The notes beneath the pieces are model-generated. The model did no database searches. It was given only the letters and a program-made list of their open reading frames with translations, and was not told where the DNA came from. From an uncultured Clostridia bacterium (GTDB taxonomy: Bacteria; Bacillota; Clostridia; Oscillospirales; Acutalibacteraceae), in assembly GCA_937920235.1 (NCBI GenBank), contig CALGUK010000021.1:1-32324 (forward strand): a stretch of DNA of 32,324 nucleotides, in the 5' to 3' direction. This document shows, piece after piece, positions 21,621 through 29,560 of the stretch (positions are counted from its first letter, which is position 1; the number at the start of each line of letters is the position of its first letter). The position numbers were made by a program, and so were the translations under genes.

Positions 21621-23204
21621 TTATCCTAATGAATTTTTTGCATTTGTAACCACTTTTGCATCGTAACAGCTGAATTTCTCGTCAATATTTTTCGGAAGCG
21701 TTTTCTGAGTGAGAAGGCTGACAACGGGAACTAAAATCAGTCCGCCTACCATGGCGAATACACCGGAATAAAGCGAATTTTTAAAAACAAAGCTCAATAC
21801 GGGATTTTCGGGGGTGAACACACCTGTGCTAATGAGAAGCTGTATGATTTCGAGTCCTGTACCGAAAATAAAGCTTGTAACAACTGCTGCCTTTGTCGTT
21901 TTTTTCCAGTATAAACCGTAGAGGAACGGTGCAAGGAACGCGCCTGCAAGAGCACCCCAGGATACGCCCATCATCTGTGCTATAAATACCGAATCAGACC
22001 AGATAGTATCCTTGAGTATTGCTATAACCGCAGAGAGCACAATGAAAAATACTATAAATACACGAAGAATGGTTATACTCTTTTTCTCGCTTACTTCCTT
22101 TTTCCTTTCAAGTCTCGGCTTGATAACGTCGAGAGTGAGAGTTGAAGAAGAGGTGAGAACGAGTGAAGAGAGCGTGGACATGGATGCAGAAAGTACAAGC
22201 ACAATTACAAGTGCAACAATTACGGGAGCCAGATCCGAGAGAATGGTGGGAACTACCTTGTCAAACATAACGTTTCCCGTTTCCGAAATATAACCCCCTG
22301 CGACCATTTCCTCTTTATAAAGTCTGCCGAAACCACCGAGAAAATAGCATCCGCCTGCAACTATAATGGCGAAGAAGGTAGAAATTATCGTACCTTTTTT
22401 TATTGAACCTTCGTCTTTGATTGAATAGAATTTACCTACCATCTGCGGAAGTCCCCATGTGCCGAGGGAGGTGAGCATTACAACGAAGAAGAGGAATATG
22501 GGATTAGGTCCGAACAATGATACAAATTCAGGACCTGCCTCAGAACTGAGAGAAGTCACAGCCTGAGTAAATCCGCCGTTTTCGTTCAGAACGGCAGCGA
22601 TAACAGCAACAATACCTACGAGCATAATGATGCCCTGGATAAAGTCATTTATTGCAGTCGCCATATATCCGCCGAAGATAACGTATATACCCGTGAGAAC
22701 AGCCATTATGATGACTATTACAGCATATGGTATTTCAAAGACATTATTGAAGAGTGATGAAAGGCCGTTGTAGAGAGAGGCGGTATAAGGAATTAAAAAG
22801 ACAAAAACTATGAAGGACGCAATAATTTTAAGTGTTTTGGAATCATATCTCTTTTCAAAGAAATCAGGCATGGTTTTTGAATTGAGGTGCTGAGTCATAA
22901 CTCTTGTTCTTCTGCCGAGTACAGACCAGGCGAGAAGAGATCCGATAAAGGCATTGCCGAGACCTATCCAGGTAGATGCCAGACCGAAATTCCAACCGAA
23001 CTGACCTGCATATCCGACAAAGATAACGGCGGAAAAATACGATGTTCCGAATGCAAAAGCGGTTAGCCACGGACCGACATTTCTGCCGCCGAGAACAAAG
23101 CCGTCAACATTTGCAGAGTGTTTTCTGCAGTATATGCCGACACCGATCATCAATGCAAAAAAGCAAATAAGCATCGGAATACTGATCATCATTGTTGTTG
23201 TCAT
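21621..23204 (-). CDS. Sodium:solute symporter (SSS family)
   Basis: 527-aa membrane protein with about 13 hydrophobic helices. Typical SSS features are the early FVLGGRNVGPWLTAFAFG and TSYFSAVIFVGYAG segments, FGGYMATAINDFIQG, and the ASMSTLSSLVLTSSSTLTLD stretch that supplies sodium-binding Ser/Thr in LeuT-fold symporters. Substrate not identifiable from sequence; family members take up amino acids, sugars, carboxylates or pantothenate. It is divergent from the acyl-CoA ligase/iorAB operon, and one palindrome underlies both promoters, so it may import the organic acid used by that pathway (inference). AAGGA lies 10 nt before the start. Confidence 0.9.
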   Translation of the reverse strand: MTTTMMISIPMLICFFALMIGVGIYCRKHSANVDGFVLGGRNVGPWLTAFAFGTSYFSAVIFVGYAGQFGWNFGLASTWIGLGNAFIGSLLAWSVLGRRTRVMTQHLNSKTMPDFFEKRYDSKTLKIIASFIVFVFLIPYTASLYNGLSSLFNNVFEIPYAVIVIIMAVLTGIYVIFGGYMATAINDFIQGIIMLVGIVAVIAAVLNENGGFTQAVTSLSSEAGPEFVSLFGPNPIFLFFVVMLTSLGTWGLPQMVGKFYSIKDEGSIKKGTIISTFFAIIVAGGCYFLGGFGRLYKEEMVAGGYISETGNVMFDKVVPTILSDLAPVIVALVIVLVLSASMSTLSSLVLTSSSTLTLDVIKPRLERKKEVSEKKSITILRVFIVFFIVLSAVIAILKDTIWSDSVFIAQMMGVSWGALAGAFLAPFLYGLYWKKTTKAAVVTSFIFGTGLEIIQLLISTGVFTPENPVLSFVFKNSLYSGVFAMVGGLILVPVVSLLTQKTLPKNIDEKFSCYDAKVVTNAKNSLG

Positions 23205-23217
23205 AATTTACACATCC

Positions 23218-23291
23218 TTGACAAATACCTAAAAAAATGGTATCATTACTTTAACGCTTTAAAGTTTAGCACTTTAAAGCAATTTTGTCAA
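23218..23291. promoter_or_regulatory. Divergent promoters sharing one palindromic operator
   Basis: Plus strand: TTGACA (23218-23223), 17 bp, TATCAT (23241-23246), driving the ligase-iorAB operon with a leader of about 158 nt. Minus strand: TTGACA (23291-23286), 17 bp, TAAACT (23268-23263), driving the symporter. Between them, GCTTTAAAGT and ACTTTAAAGC (23256-23280) form a perfect 10-bp inverted repeat with a 5-bp centre. It covers the minus-strand -10 and lies just after the plus-strand start, a good place for a repressor acting on both. Confidence 0.75.
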
Positions 23292-23410
23292 TAGAAATAA
23301 AAAAGAAATAAGAATTTATAATCAAAACCCGAATTTTGTCTCTTCTTATTGATTTTTTTATATAATTAAAGTAAAATAACAAAATAATGTGATTTTTTGG
23401 AGATTATGCT

Positions 23411-25045
23411 ATGACTATTGTACACTTACTTGAAAAAAATGCCCGCGAATTTCCCAATGACGTTGCGCTTGTTGAGATAAATCCGGAGCAGCCTGAAACA
23501 AGACGCATTACCTGGAGCGAGTTCGAGCTTGTTGAACCTACAAACAGACGTCACTATCGCAGAGAGATTACGTGGGGTGTGTTTGAAGAAAAGGCAAACC
23601 GCCTTGCCAATATGCTGACGCAAAACGGTATCGGAAAAGGGAATAAGGTAGCTATTCTTCTTATGAACTGTATTGACTGGCTTCCGATATATTTCGGTAT
23701 TCTCAAAACAGGCGCGCTTGTTGTACCGCTGAACTTCAGATATTCGTCCGATGAAATTGATTATTGTCTTGATCTGGCAGAGGCTGATGTCCTGATATTC
23801 GGTAATGAATTTGTGGGACGAGTTGAAGCGGTTGCAGATAAAATATCGAAAAAATGTAAATTGATTTATTTCGGTGCAAGCTGTCCTGCTTTTGCTGATG
23901 ATTACAATGAACTTGTTTCCGAGTGCTCAAGCACCTTTCACGGCTGTTGGCTTGAGGAGTCAGATGATGCGGCTATCTACTTCTCATCGGGCACAACCGG
24001 CTTTCCTAAAGCTATTTTGCATAATCACGAAAGTCTTATTCATTCTTGCCGCGTTGAGCAGGCTCATCACGGTCAGACAAGAAATGACTGTTTTTTGTGT
24101 ATCCCTCCGCTTTACCATACAGGTGCAAAAATGCATTGGTTCGGAAGCCTTCTTTCCGGTTCGAAAGCGATTATTCTGAAAGGCACGCAGTCGAAAAATA
24201 TACTCAAGGTTGCAAGTGAAGAAAAATGCTCTATAGTCTGGCTTCTTGTTCCGTGGGCACAGGATATTCTCAATGCAATCGACAGTGGCGAAATTGATTT
24301 GAATGAATATGATTTTTCAAACTGGAGACTTATGCATATCGGTGCACAGCCTGTTCCGCAAAGTCTTATTAAACGCTGGCTTGAGTATTTCCCGAATCAG
24401 CAGTATGATACAAACTACGGACTTTCCGAGTCGATCGGACCGGGTGCGGTTCATCTCGGTGTTGAAAATGTACATAAGGTCGGTGCGATAGGTGTGCCCG
24501 GCTACGGTTGGCAGACAAAAATTGTCGATCCCGACGGAAACGAGGTCAAAAAGGGTGATGTTGGCGAACTTTGTCTTAAAGGACCCGGTGTTATGACCTG
24601 CTATTACCGTGATGAAGAAGCAACAGCCGCAACTCTTAAGGATGGTTGGCTTTTAACGGGAGATATGGCTATGCAGGATGAAGACGATTTTATTTATCTT
24701 GTTGACCGTAAAAAAGATGTTATCATTACGGGCGGTGAAAATCTCTATCCCGTACAGATTGAAAACTTCCTTGCCGCACATGAAAAAATCAAGGATGTGG
24801 CGGTCATAGGCCTTCCCGATTCAAGACTCGGTGAAATCGCAACTGCGATTATTGAGATTAAAAAGGATATGACCTGCACGGAGGAAGAAATCAACGAATT
24901 CTGTATGAGTCTTCCCAGATATAAGAGACCGAGAAAGATTATCTTTGCAGATGTTCCACGAAACCCGACAGGAAAAATCGAAAAGCCGAAGCTTCGTAAA
25001 ATATACGGTGCTGAGGGACTCGTTGATTCACAGAATAAATCATAA
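23411..25045 (+). CDS. AMP-forming acyl-CoA ligase, class I adenylate-forming
   Basis: 544 aa. Activates a carboxylic acid to its CoA thioester with ATP. Seen: P-loop YFSSGTTGFPKA (about 192-203), IPPLYHTGA, TNYGLSESIGPG (adenine motif), GWLLTGDMAMQDEDDF, DRKKDVIITGGENLYP hinge region, and catalytic Lys in NPTGKIEKPKLRK near the C-terminus. It has an extra segment of about 20 residues near 34-53, where ITW-x-x-FE occurs twice (ITWSEFE, then ITWGVFEE). Acid specificity unknown; the adjacent iorAB genes suggest an arylacetate or branched-chain acid. First gene of its operon; iorA follows after 14 bp. Confidence 0.9.
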   Translation: MTIVHLLEKNAREFPNDVALVEINPEQPETRRITWSEFELVEPTNRRHYRREITWGVFEEKANRLANMLTQNGIGKGNKVAILLMNCIDWLPIYFGILKTGALVVPLNFRYSSDEIDYCLDLAEADVLIFGNEFVGRVEAVADKISKKCKLIYFGASCPAFADDYNELVSECSSTFHGCWLEESDDAAIYFSSGTTGFPKAILHNHESLIHSCRVEQAHHGQTRNDCFLCIPPLYHTGAKMHWFGSLLSGSKAIILKGTQSKNILKVASEEKCSIVWLLVPWAQDILNAIDSGEIDLNEYDFSNWRLMHIGAQPVPQSLIKRWLEYFPNQQYDTNYGLSESIGPGAVHLGVENVHKVGAIGVPGYGWQTKIVDPDGNEVKKGDVGELCLKGPGVMTCYYRDEEATAATLKDGWLLTGDMAMQDEDDFIYLVDRKKDVIITGGENLYPVQIENFLAAHEKIKDVAVIGLPDSRLGEIATAIIEIKKDMTCTEEEINEFCMSLPRYKRPRKIIFADVPRNPTGKIEKPKLRKIYGAEGLVDSQNKS

Positions 25046-25059
25046 GGAAGAGAACAGAT

Positions 25060-26784
25060 ATGAAAAAATTATTGATAGGCAATCAGGCGGTTGCTCAGGG
25101 CCTGCACGACGGCGGACTGGCCGTTGTATCAAGCTATCCGGGCACACCGTCAACTGAAATTACTGAATTTTTAAGCAAATATGATGATATTCACAGCGAA
25201 TGGGCACCAAATGAAAAAGTTGCGTGCGAGGTGGCCTTCGGTGCCAGCCTTGCAGGTGCGCGCTCAGCCTGTGCAATGAAGCATGTGGGTCTTAATGTGG
25301 CTGCCGATCCGCTGTTTACACTTTCATATACGGGTGTTAACGGCGGCCTTGTAATCTGCGTTGCCGATGACCCTGCAATGCACTCTTCACAGAACGAGCA
25401 GGATTCACGTCATTATGCCATGGCATCAAAGGTTCCGATGCTTGAGCCCTCCGATTCAATGGAGGCATATACATACGCAAAAAACGCATTTGAACTGTCA
25501 GAAAAATTTGACACCCCCGTGCTTCTCCGTATGTGCACAAGAATTGCTCACAGCCAGTCTATTGTTGAAACAGGCGACAAGGTCCCTGCAGTGTTAAAGG
25601 ATTATGAAAAAAATCCTGCAAAATATATTATGATGCCGGGTAATGCCATAAAACGCCACCCAATTGTCGAGCAGAGAACTCTCGATTTACAGGAGTTTGC
25701 GGAAAATTGTGAATACAACACGGTTGAACTCAATTCCGATGAGATAGGAATCGTTACCTCGGGATGTTCATATCAGTATGTGAAAGAAGTTATGGGTGAC
25801 AGTGCAAGTATTCTGAAAATCGGTATGTCATATCCGTTACCGGTAAAGCTTATAAAGGATTTTGCTGCAAAGGTCAAGACACTGTATGTCGTTGAAGAGC
25901 TTGATCCGTTTATTGAAAATCACATAAAATCTCTCGGAATAAATGTTATAGGTAAAGAAAAATTCTCTATTCTCGGAGAATTTTCTCAGTCAACAATCGC
26001 AAAAGCATTCGGAAAAGAACTTCCGGAGTCTGTTTCTGCCGACTCCGATATTCCGAACAGACCGCCGATGATGTGCGCCGGATGTCCGCACAGAGGACTT
26101 TTCTATACCCTTGCAAAAAATAAGATTACGGCACTAGGCGATATCGGATGTTATACTCTTGGCGCCGTTCCGCCACTCAATGCACTTGATTCAACTCTTT
26201 GTATGGGTGCTTCAATTTCGGGACTTCACGGATTCAATCTTGCAAGAGGCGGAGACTCTGAGAAAAAGAGCGTTGCTGTTATCGGAGACTCTACATTTAT
26301 GCATTCCGGTATGACAGGACTTGTTAATGTGGCCTATAATGCCACAAATTCTACCGTTATTATTCTGGATAATTCAATCACGGGTATGACAGGACATCAG
26401 CAGAATCCAACTACAGGTTATAATATTAAGGGGGATCCTGCCGCCAAGGTTGACCTTGAAGCACTTTGCCATGCCCTCGGTATCAACCGCGTAAGAGTTG
26501 TTGACCCGTATGACCTTAAAGTCTGCAACGATGTGATTAAGGAAGAGCTTGCGGTTGAAGAGCCGTCGGTTATAATTTCACGCAGACCTTGTGTGCTTCT
26601 TAAATATGTAAAACATGAAGCACCGTTAAAGGTGGATGCTGAAAAGTGTAAATCCTGCAAGAGATGTATGACCCTCGGATGTCCTGCAATCAGTATGAAA
26701 GACGGAAAAGCAAGAATTGATGCAACATTGTGCGTAGGATGTAATGTTTGCAAGCAACTCTGTGCTTTTGACGCAATTGTTTAA
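25060..26784 (+). CDS. iorA: Indolepyruvate:ferredoxin oxidoreductase, alpha subunit
   Basis: 574-aa cytoplasmic TPP enzyme subunit that interconverts aryl 2-oxoacids with aryl-acyl-CoA, CO2 and reduced ferredoxin. N-terminal SSYPGTPSTEITEF and the WAPNEKVACEVAFGASLAG domain are typical IorA; the TPP-binding half has GDIGCYTLGAVPPLN, GDSTFMHSG and ILDNSITGMTGHQ. Two 4Fe-4S clusters are encoded at the end: C530, C533, C536, C541 and C558, C561, C564, C568. It works with IorB, encoded next. Flanking AMP-forming ligases fit use in the carboxylating (biosynthetic) direction; family members also run in amino-acid fermentation. Confidence 0.95.
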   Translation: MKKLLIGNQAVAQGLHDGGLAVVSSYPGTPSTEITEFLSKYDDIHSEWAPNEKVACEVAFGASLAGARSACAMKHVGLNVAADPLFTLSYTGVNGGLVICVADDPAMHSSQNEQDSRHYAMASKVPMLEPSDSMEAYTYAKNAFELSEKFDTPVLLRMCTRIAHSQSIVETGDKVPAVLKDYEKNPAKYIMMPGNAIKRHPIVEQRTLDLQEFAENCEYNTVELNSDEIGIVTSGCSYQYVKEVMGDSASILKIGMSYPLPVKLIKDFAAKVKTLYVVEELDPFIENHIKSLGINVIGKEKFSILGEFSQSTIAKAFGKELPESVSADSDIPNRPPMMCAGCPHRGLFYTLAKNKITALGDIGCYTLGAVPPLNALDSTLCMGASISGLHGFNLARGGDSEKKSVAVIGDSTFMHSGMTGLVNVAYNATNSTVIILDNSITGMTGHQQNPTTGYNIKGDPAAKVDLEALCHALGINRVRVVDPYDLKVCNDVIKEELAVEEPSVIISRRPCVLLKYVKHEAPLKVDAEKCKSCKRCMTLGCPAISMKDGKARIDATLCVGCNVCKQLCAFDAIV

Positions 26785-26800
26785 GGGAGGACGGCAAATT

Positions 26801-27373
26801 ATGAAAACTGTCAGCGTTATGATTGTCGGTGTAGGCGGACAGGGAAGTCTGCTTGCATCAAAGCTTCTCGGTCGTCTTTTGGTTGATGAAGGCTATGATG
26901 TTAAGGTGAGCGAGGTTCACGGTATGAGCCAGCGCGGCGGTTCGGTTGTAACCTATGTCCGCTTCGGTGATAAGGTTTATTCGCCTATTATTACGGACGG
27001 AGAGGCCGACATAATAATTTCTTTTGAAAAACTTGAGGCAGGCAGATATGCCAAATACCTTAAAAAAGACGGAAAAATAGTTGTCAATACCCAACAGATT
27101 GACCCTATGCCCGTTATTATCGGTGCGGCTGAGTATCCTGAAAATGTGCTCGATGAATTAACAAAAAAGGGTGTGAGCGTTGACGCTCTCGATGCTCTCA
27201 GCCTGGCAGAAGAAGCCGGCTCTGTAAAGGCTGTCAATATTGTTCTTATGGGTAAAGCGGCGAAATATTTTGACATTCCTTATGAAAGTTGGATCACAGC
27301 TATTGAAAATACCGTAGCGCCTAAATTCGTTGAAATGAATAAAAAAGCTTTTGATTTGGGTTATAACTCATAA
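26801..27373 (+). CDS. iorB: Indolepyruvate:ferredoxin oxidoreductase, beta subunit
   Basis: 190 aa, gamma-type POR domain that completes the IorAB dimer. MIVGVGGQGSLLASKLLG and VSEVHGMSQRGGSVVTYVRFG are the family signatures. ATG 26801 is chosen with GGGAGG at 26785-26790; an upstream in-frame start at 26744 would lie inside iorA. There is no strong terminator before the next promoter at 27390, so some read-through into the T-box leader is possible. Confidence 0.94.
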   Translation: MKTVSVMIVGVGGQGSLLASKLLGRLLVDEGYDVKVSEVHGMSQRGGSVVTYVRFGDKVYSPIITDGEADIIISFEKLEAGRYAKYLKKDGKIVVNTQQIDPMPVIIGAAEYPENVLDELTKKGVSVDALDALSLAEEAGSVKAVNIVLMGKAAKYFDIPYESWITAIENTVAPKFVEMNKKAFDLGYNS

Positions 27374-27389
27374 TATATTAAAAAAGCTC

Positions 27390-27418
27390 TTGACTGTAAG
27401 CGTTTAATGTGTTAAAAT
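27390..27418 (+). promoter_or_regulatory. Promoter of the T-box leader
   Basis: TTGACT (27390-27395), exactly 17 bp, TAAAAT (27413-27418); start near 27425. It separates the ligase-ACT operon from iorAB. Confidence 0.75.
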
Positions 27419-27424
27419 GCTAAA

Positions 27425-27700
27425 GTAATAAAGACGTTTGAACGGAAACCAGTATCCGAAAATATCATTTTCAGAGAGTTGCGGTAGGTGAGATGCAACA
27501 GTGTAAAGTCGGTGAATTCATTCCGTGAGTCGTTGGCTGAAGGGCTGTAACTGTGTAGGTCAAACGGGTTCGACCGTTATATCGATAAGAGTGTGTCGGC
27601 ACTCTGAGGCCGTTGTCTGAGGAATAACGGTAAATAGAGGTGGTACCACGGGTTTTTCTCGTCCTCTGTATTCTGAAAGGAATGCAGAGGATTTTTTGTT
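27425..27700 (+). ncRNA. T-box riboswitch
   Basis: tRNA-sensing leader. Stem I base CGTTTGA/TCAAACG closes around an AGTA loop-E-type strand (near 27453), and the distal part has CAGAGAGTTGCGGTAGGTGA with a returning GCAAC strand. The signature AGAGGTGGTACCACGGG lies at 27636-27652. Its UGGU bulge pairs with ACCA, so the sensed tRNA should have discriminator A. AGAGG of the antiterminator competes with CCTCT of the terminator at 27663-27697. The specifier codon could not be fixed with confidence. Uncharged tRNA should switch on the ligase and ACT genes. Confidence 0.93.
27663..27697 (+). terminator. T-box terminator
   Basis: CCTCTGTATTC (27663-27673) with GAATGCAGAGG (27680-27690), 11 bp with one G-U, 6-nt loop, then AT6. 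The 5' arm is shared with the antiterminator. Confidence 0.88.
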
Positions 27701-27757
27701 TTCTGCTTTCTGACAGAAAATCAAATTCAAACCAATATAACGAAGGGATGATTGGAA

Positions 27758-29068
27758 ATGGAAAAAAAGTACTATCAGAAAGAAATCGAAACTATGCCGG
27801 TTGAAGACATTAAAAAGCTTCAATCAGAAAAGTTGGTAAAACAGGTTAAGCACGTTTACGAAAATGTGCCTTATTACCGCAATCTTATGGAGGAAAAGGG
27901 TGTTACACCCGACGATATCAAGGGAATTGACGATTTGCACAAATTGCCCTTCCTCACAAAAGCAGACCTCAGAGACGCATATCCTTACGGACTGCTTGCA
28001 AAACCTCTTGAGGACTGCGTCAGAATTCAGTCAACATCAGGTACAACAGGAAGACGAGTTGTAGCCTTCTATACACAAAACGATATTGATTTGTGGGAGG
28101 ATTGCTGTGCCAGAGCGATTGTCGCAGCAGGCGGAACAAAAAAAGATGTCTGTCAGGTTGCATACGGATACGGCCTGTTTACGGGCGGTCCGGGACTCAA
28201 CGGCGGCAGCCATAAGGTAGGCTGTCTGACCTTGCCGATGTCATCGGGATTTACAGATCGTCAGATTCAATTTATGATGGATCTTAAAGCAACTATTCTC
28301 TGCTGTACTCCTTCGTATGCGGCTTATATCGGAGAATCCCTGAAGGAACAGGGATATACTCCCGATCAGATACCGCTTAAAGCAGGTATTTTCGGTGCTG
28401 AAGCCTGGACAAATGAAATGAGACATCAAATTGAGGACACACTCGGCATCAAAGCCTACGATATATACGGACTCACCGAAACAACGGGTCCCGGGGTATC
28501 TTTTGAGTGTGAAGAACAAACGGGAATGCATATAAATGAAGATCATTTCCTTGCCGAAATTATTGATCCGGAAACAGGTGAGGTTTTACCTGAAGGAAGC
28601 AAGGGAGAACTTGTGTTTACTTCTCTCGATAAAGAGGCATTTCCGCTTCTCCGCTACCGTACAAGAGATATCTGCGTGCTTTCACGCAAAACCTGTTCAT
28701 GCGGCAGAACATTTATCAAAATGGCTAAGCCTATGGGCAGAAGCGACGATATGCTTATTATCCGCGGTGTTAATGTATTCCCGAGCCAGATTGAGACCGT
28801 TCTTCTTAAAGAAGGATACCAGCCGAATTATCAGATTATTGTTGACCGTGTAAATAATAACGATACATTTGACGTTATGGTTGAAATGAATCCGGAACAG
28901 TTTACGGATACTGTCAGCGGTGTTACCGCTCAGGAAAAAGCATTGGCAAATGCAATGAAGCTTATGCTCGGTATAAATCCTGCAGTACATCTCGTTGCTC
29001 CCAAGAGCATTGCCAGAAGTGAAGGCAAAGCAGTTCGTGTTATTGATAAGCGTAAGCTGTACGACTGA
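27758..29068 (+). CDS. paaK: Phenylacetate-CoA ligase-type acyl-CoA ligase
   Basis: 436 aa, the usual PaaK length. Activates an aryl acid with ATP and CoA. Seen: HVYENVPYYRN near the N-terminus, P-loop QSTSGTTGRRVV (about 91-102), YGYGLFTGG, FGAEAWTNEMR, DIYGLTETTGPGVS, LLRYRTRDIC and a C-terminal PaaK domain with GRSDDMLIIRGVNVFPSQIE. A small Cys-x-Cys (RKTCSCGRTF) is typical of the family. ATG 27758 is preferred to TTG 27752 because AGGG lies 10 nt upstream. Controlled by the T-box leader, which links it to amino-acid supply. PaaK genes next to iorAB and an ACT gene are a recurrent grouping in anaerobes. Confidence 0.9.
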   Translation: MEKKYYQKEIETMPVEDIKKLQSEKLVKQVKHVYENVPYYRNLMEEKGVTPDDIKGIDDLHKLPFLTKADLRDAYPYGLLAKPLEDCVRIQSTSGTTGRRVVAFYTQNDIDLWEDCCARAIVAAGGTKKDVCQVAYGYGLFTGGPGLNGGSHKVGCLTLPMSSGFTDRQIQFMMDLKATILCCTPSYAAYIGESLKEQGYTPDQIPLKAGIFGAEAWTNEMRHQIEDTLGIKAYDIYGLTETTGPGVSFECEEQTGMHINEDHFLAEIIDPETGEVLPEGSKGELVFTSLDKEAFPLLRYRTRDICVLSRKTCSCGRTFIKMAKPMGRSDDMLIIRGVNVFPSQIETVLLKEGYQPNYQIIVDRVNNNDTFDVMVEMNPEQFTDTVSGVTAQEKALANAMKLMLGINPAVHLVAPKSIARSEGKAVRVIDKRKLYD

Positions 29069-29086
29069 TAGAAAGGGGATTGTATT

Positions 29087-29518
29087 ATGTCATTAAAACA
29101 GTTAACTATTTTCGTTGAAAACAAACAGGGAACATTGGTCGATATTACGGATATTCTCGCCAAGAATAACGTCAATATGAGAGCACTTTCGATTGCCGAT
29201 ACACAGGATTTCGGTATTCTCAGACTTATTGTGAATGATAATGAGACTGCAATGAATGCTCTGTCCGAGGCAGGATACCTTATCAAGATGACCGATGTAG
29301 TAGGTGTTAAAATCGGTGATCAGCCCGGTAAACTTTCTATGGCACTTGAAGTTCTTGACGATGCAGGAATTAATATGGAATATCTCTATGCTTTTATGGC
29401 TCGTACCGAAAAGCACGCATATGTTGTTTTGCGTGTGGCAGATAACGACGCGGCTGAAAAAGCACTCGAAGCATCAGGCTTCCATATGATAACGGATGCC
29501 GATGTCGATAAGTTATAA
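29087..29518 (+). CDS. Tandem ACT-domain protein
   Basis: 143 aa made of two ACT domains (about 3-68 and 70-140), each with the beta-alpha-beta start followed by a Gly turn (ENKQGTLVDITDILAKNN and GDQPGKLSMALEVLDDAG). No catalytic domain. ACT domains bind amino acids, so this is probably an allosteric or sensor partner of the ligase/oxidoreductase pathway. It lies 18 bp after the paaK-like gene, under the same T-box. Ligand unknown; an aromatic or branched-chain amino acid is likely from context. Confidence 0.9.
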   Translation: MSLKQLTIFVENKQGTLVDITDILAKNNVNMRALSIADTQDFGILRLIVNDNETAMNALSEAGYLIKMTDVVGVKIGDQPGKLSMALEVLDDAGINMEYLYAFMARTEKHAYVVLRVADNDAAEKALEASGFHMITDADVDKL

Positions 29519-29527
29519 AAAGTAAAA

Positions 29528-29560
29528 AATCCCTTTCCTTCAGCGGAAAGGGATTTTTTT
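29528..29560. terminator. Bidirectional terminator after the ACT gene
   Basis: AATCCCTTTCC and GGAAAGGGATT form a perfect 11-bp stem with a 6-nt loop; T7 follows on the plus strand and T6 on the minus strand. The plus-strand T-run touches the stop codon of the convergent HAD gene. Confidence 0.85.

Noticed and set aside
23308..23368. AATAAGA/TCTTATT plus T7 as an attenuator in the ligase leader
   Set aside because: Only seven A/T-rich pairs and a loop of about 30 nt; too weak to claim.
27540..27560. Reading a Thr (ACT) or Gly (GGC) specifier in T-box stem I
   Set aside because: Two alternative alignments of the lower stem I gave different codons, and both conflict with the UGGU bulge (Thr here has discriminator U, Gly usually U); left undetermined.
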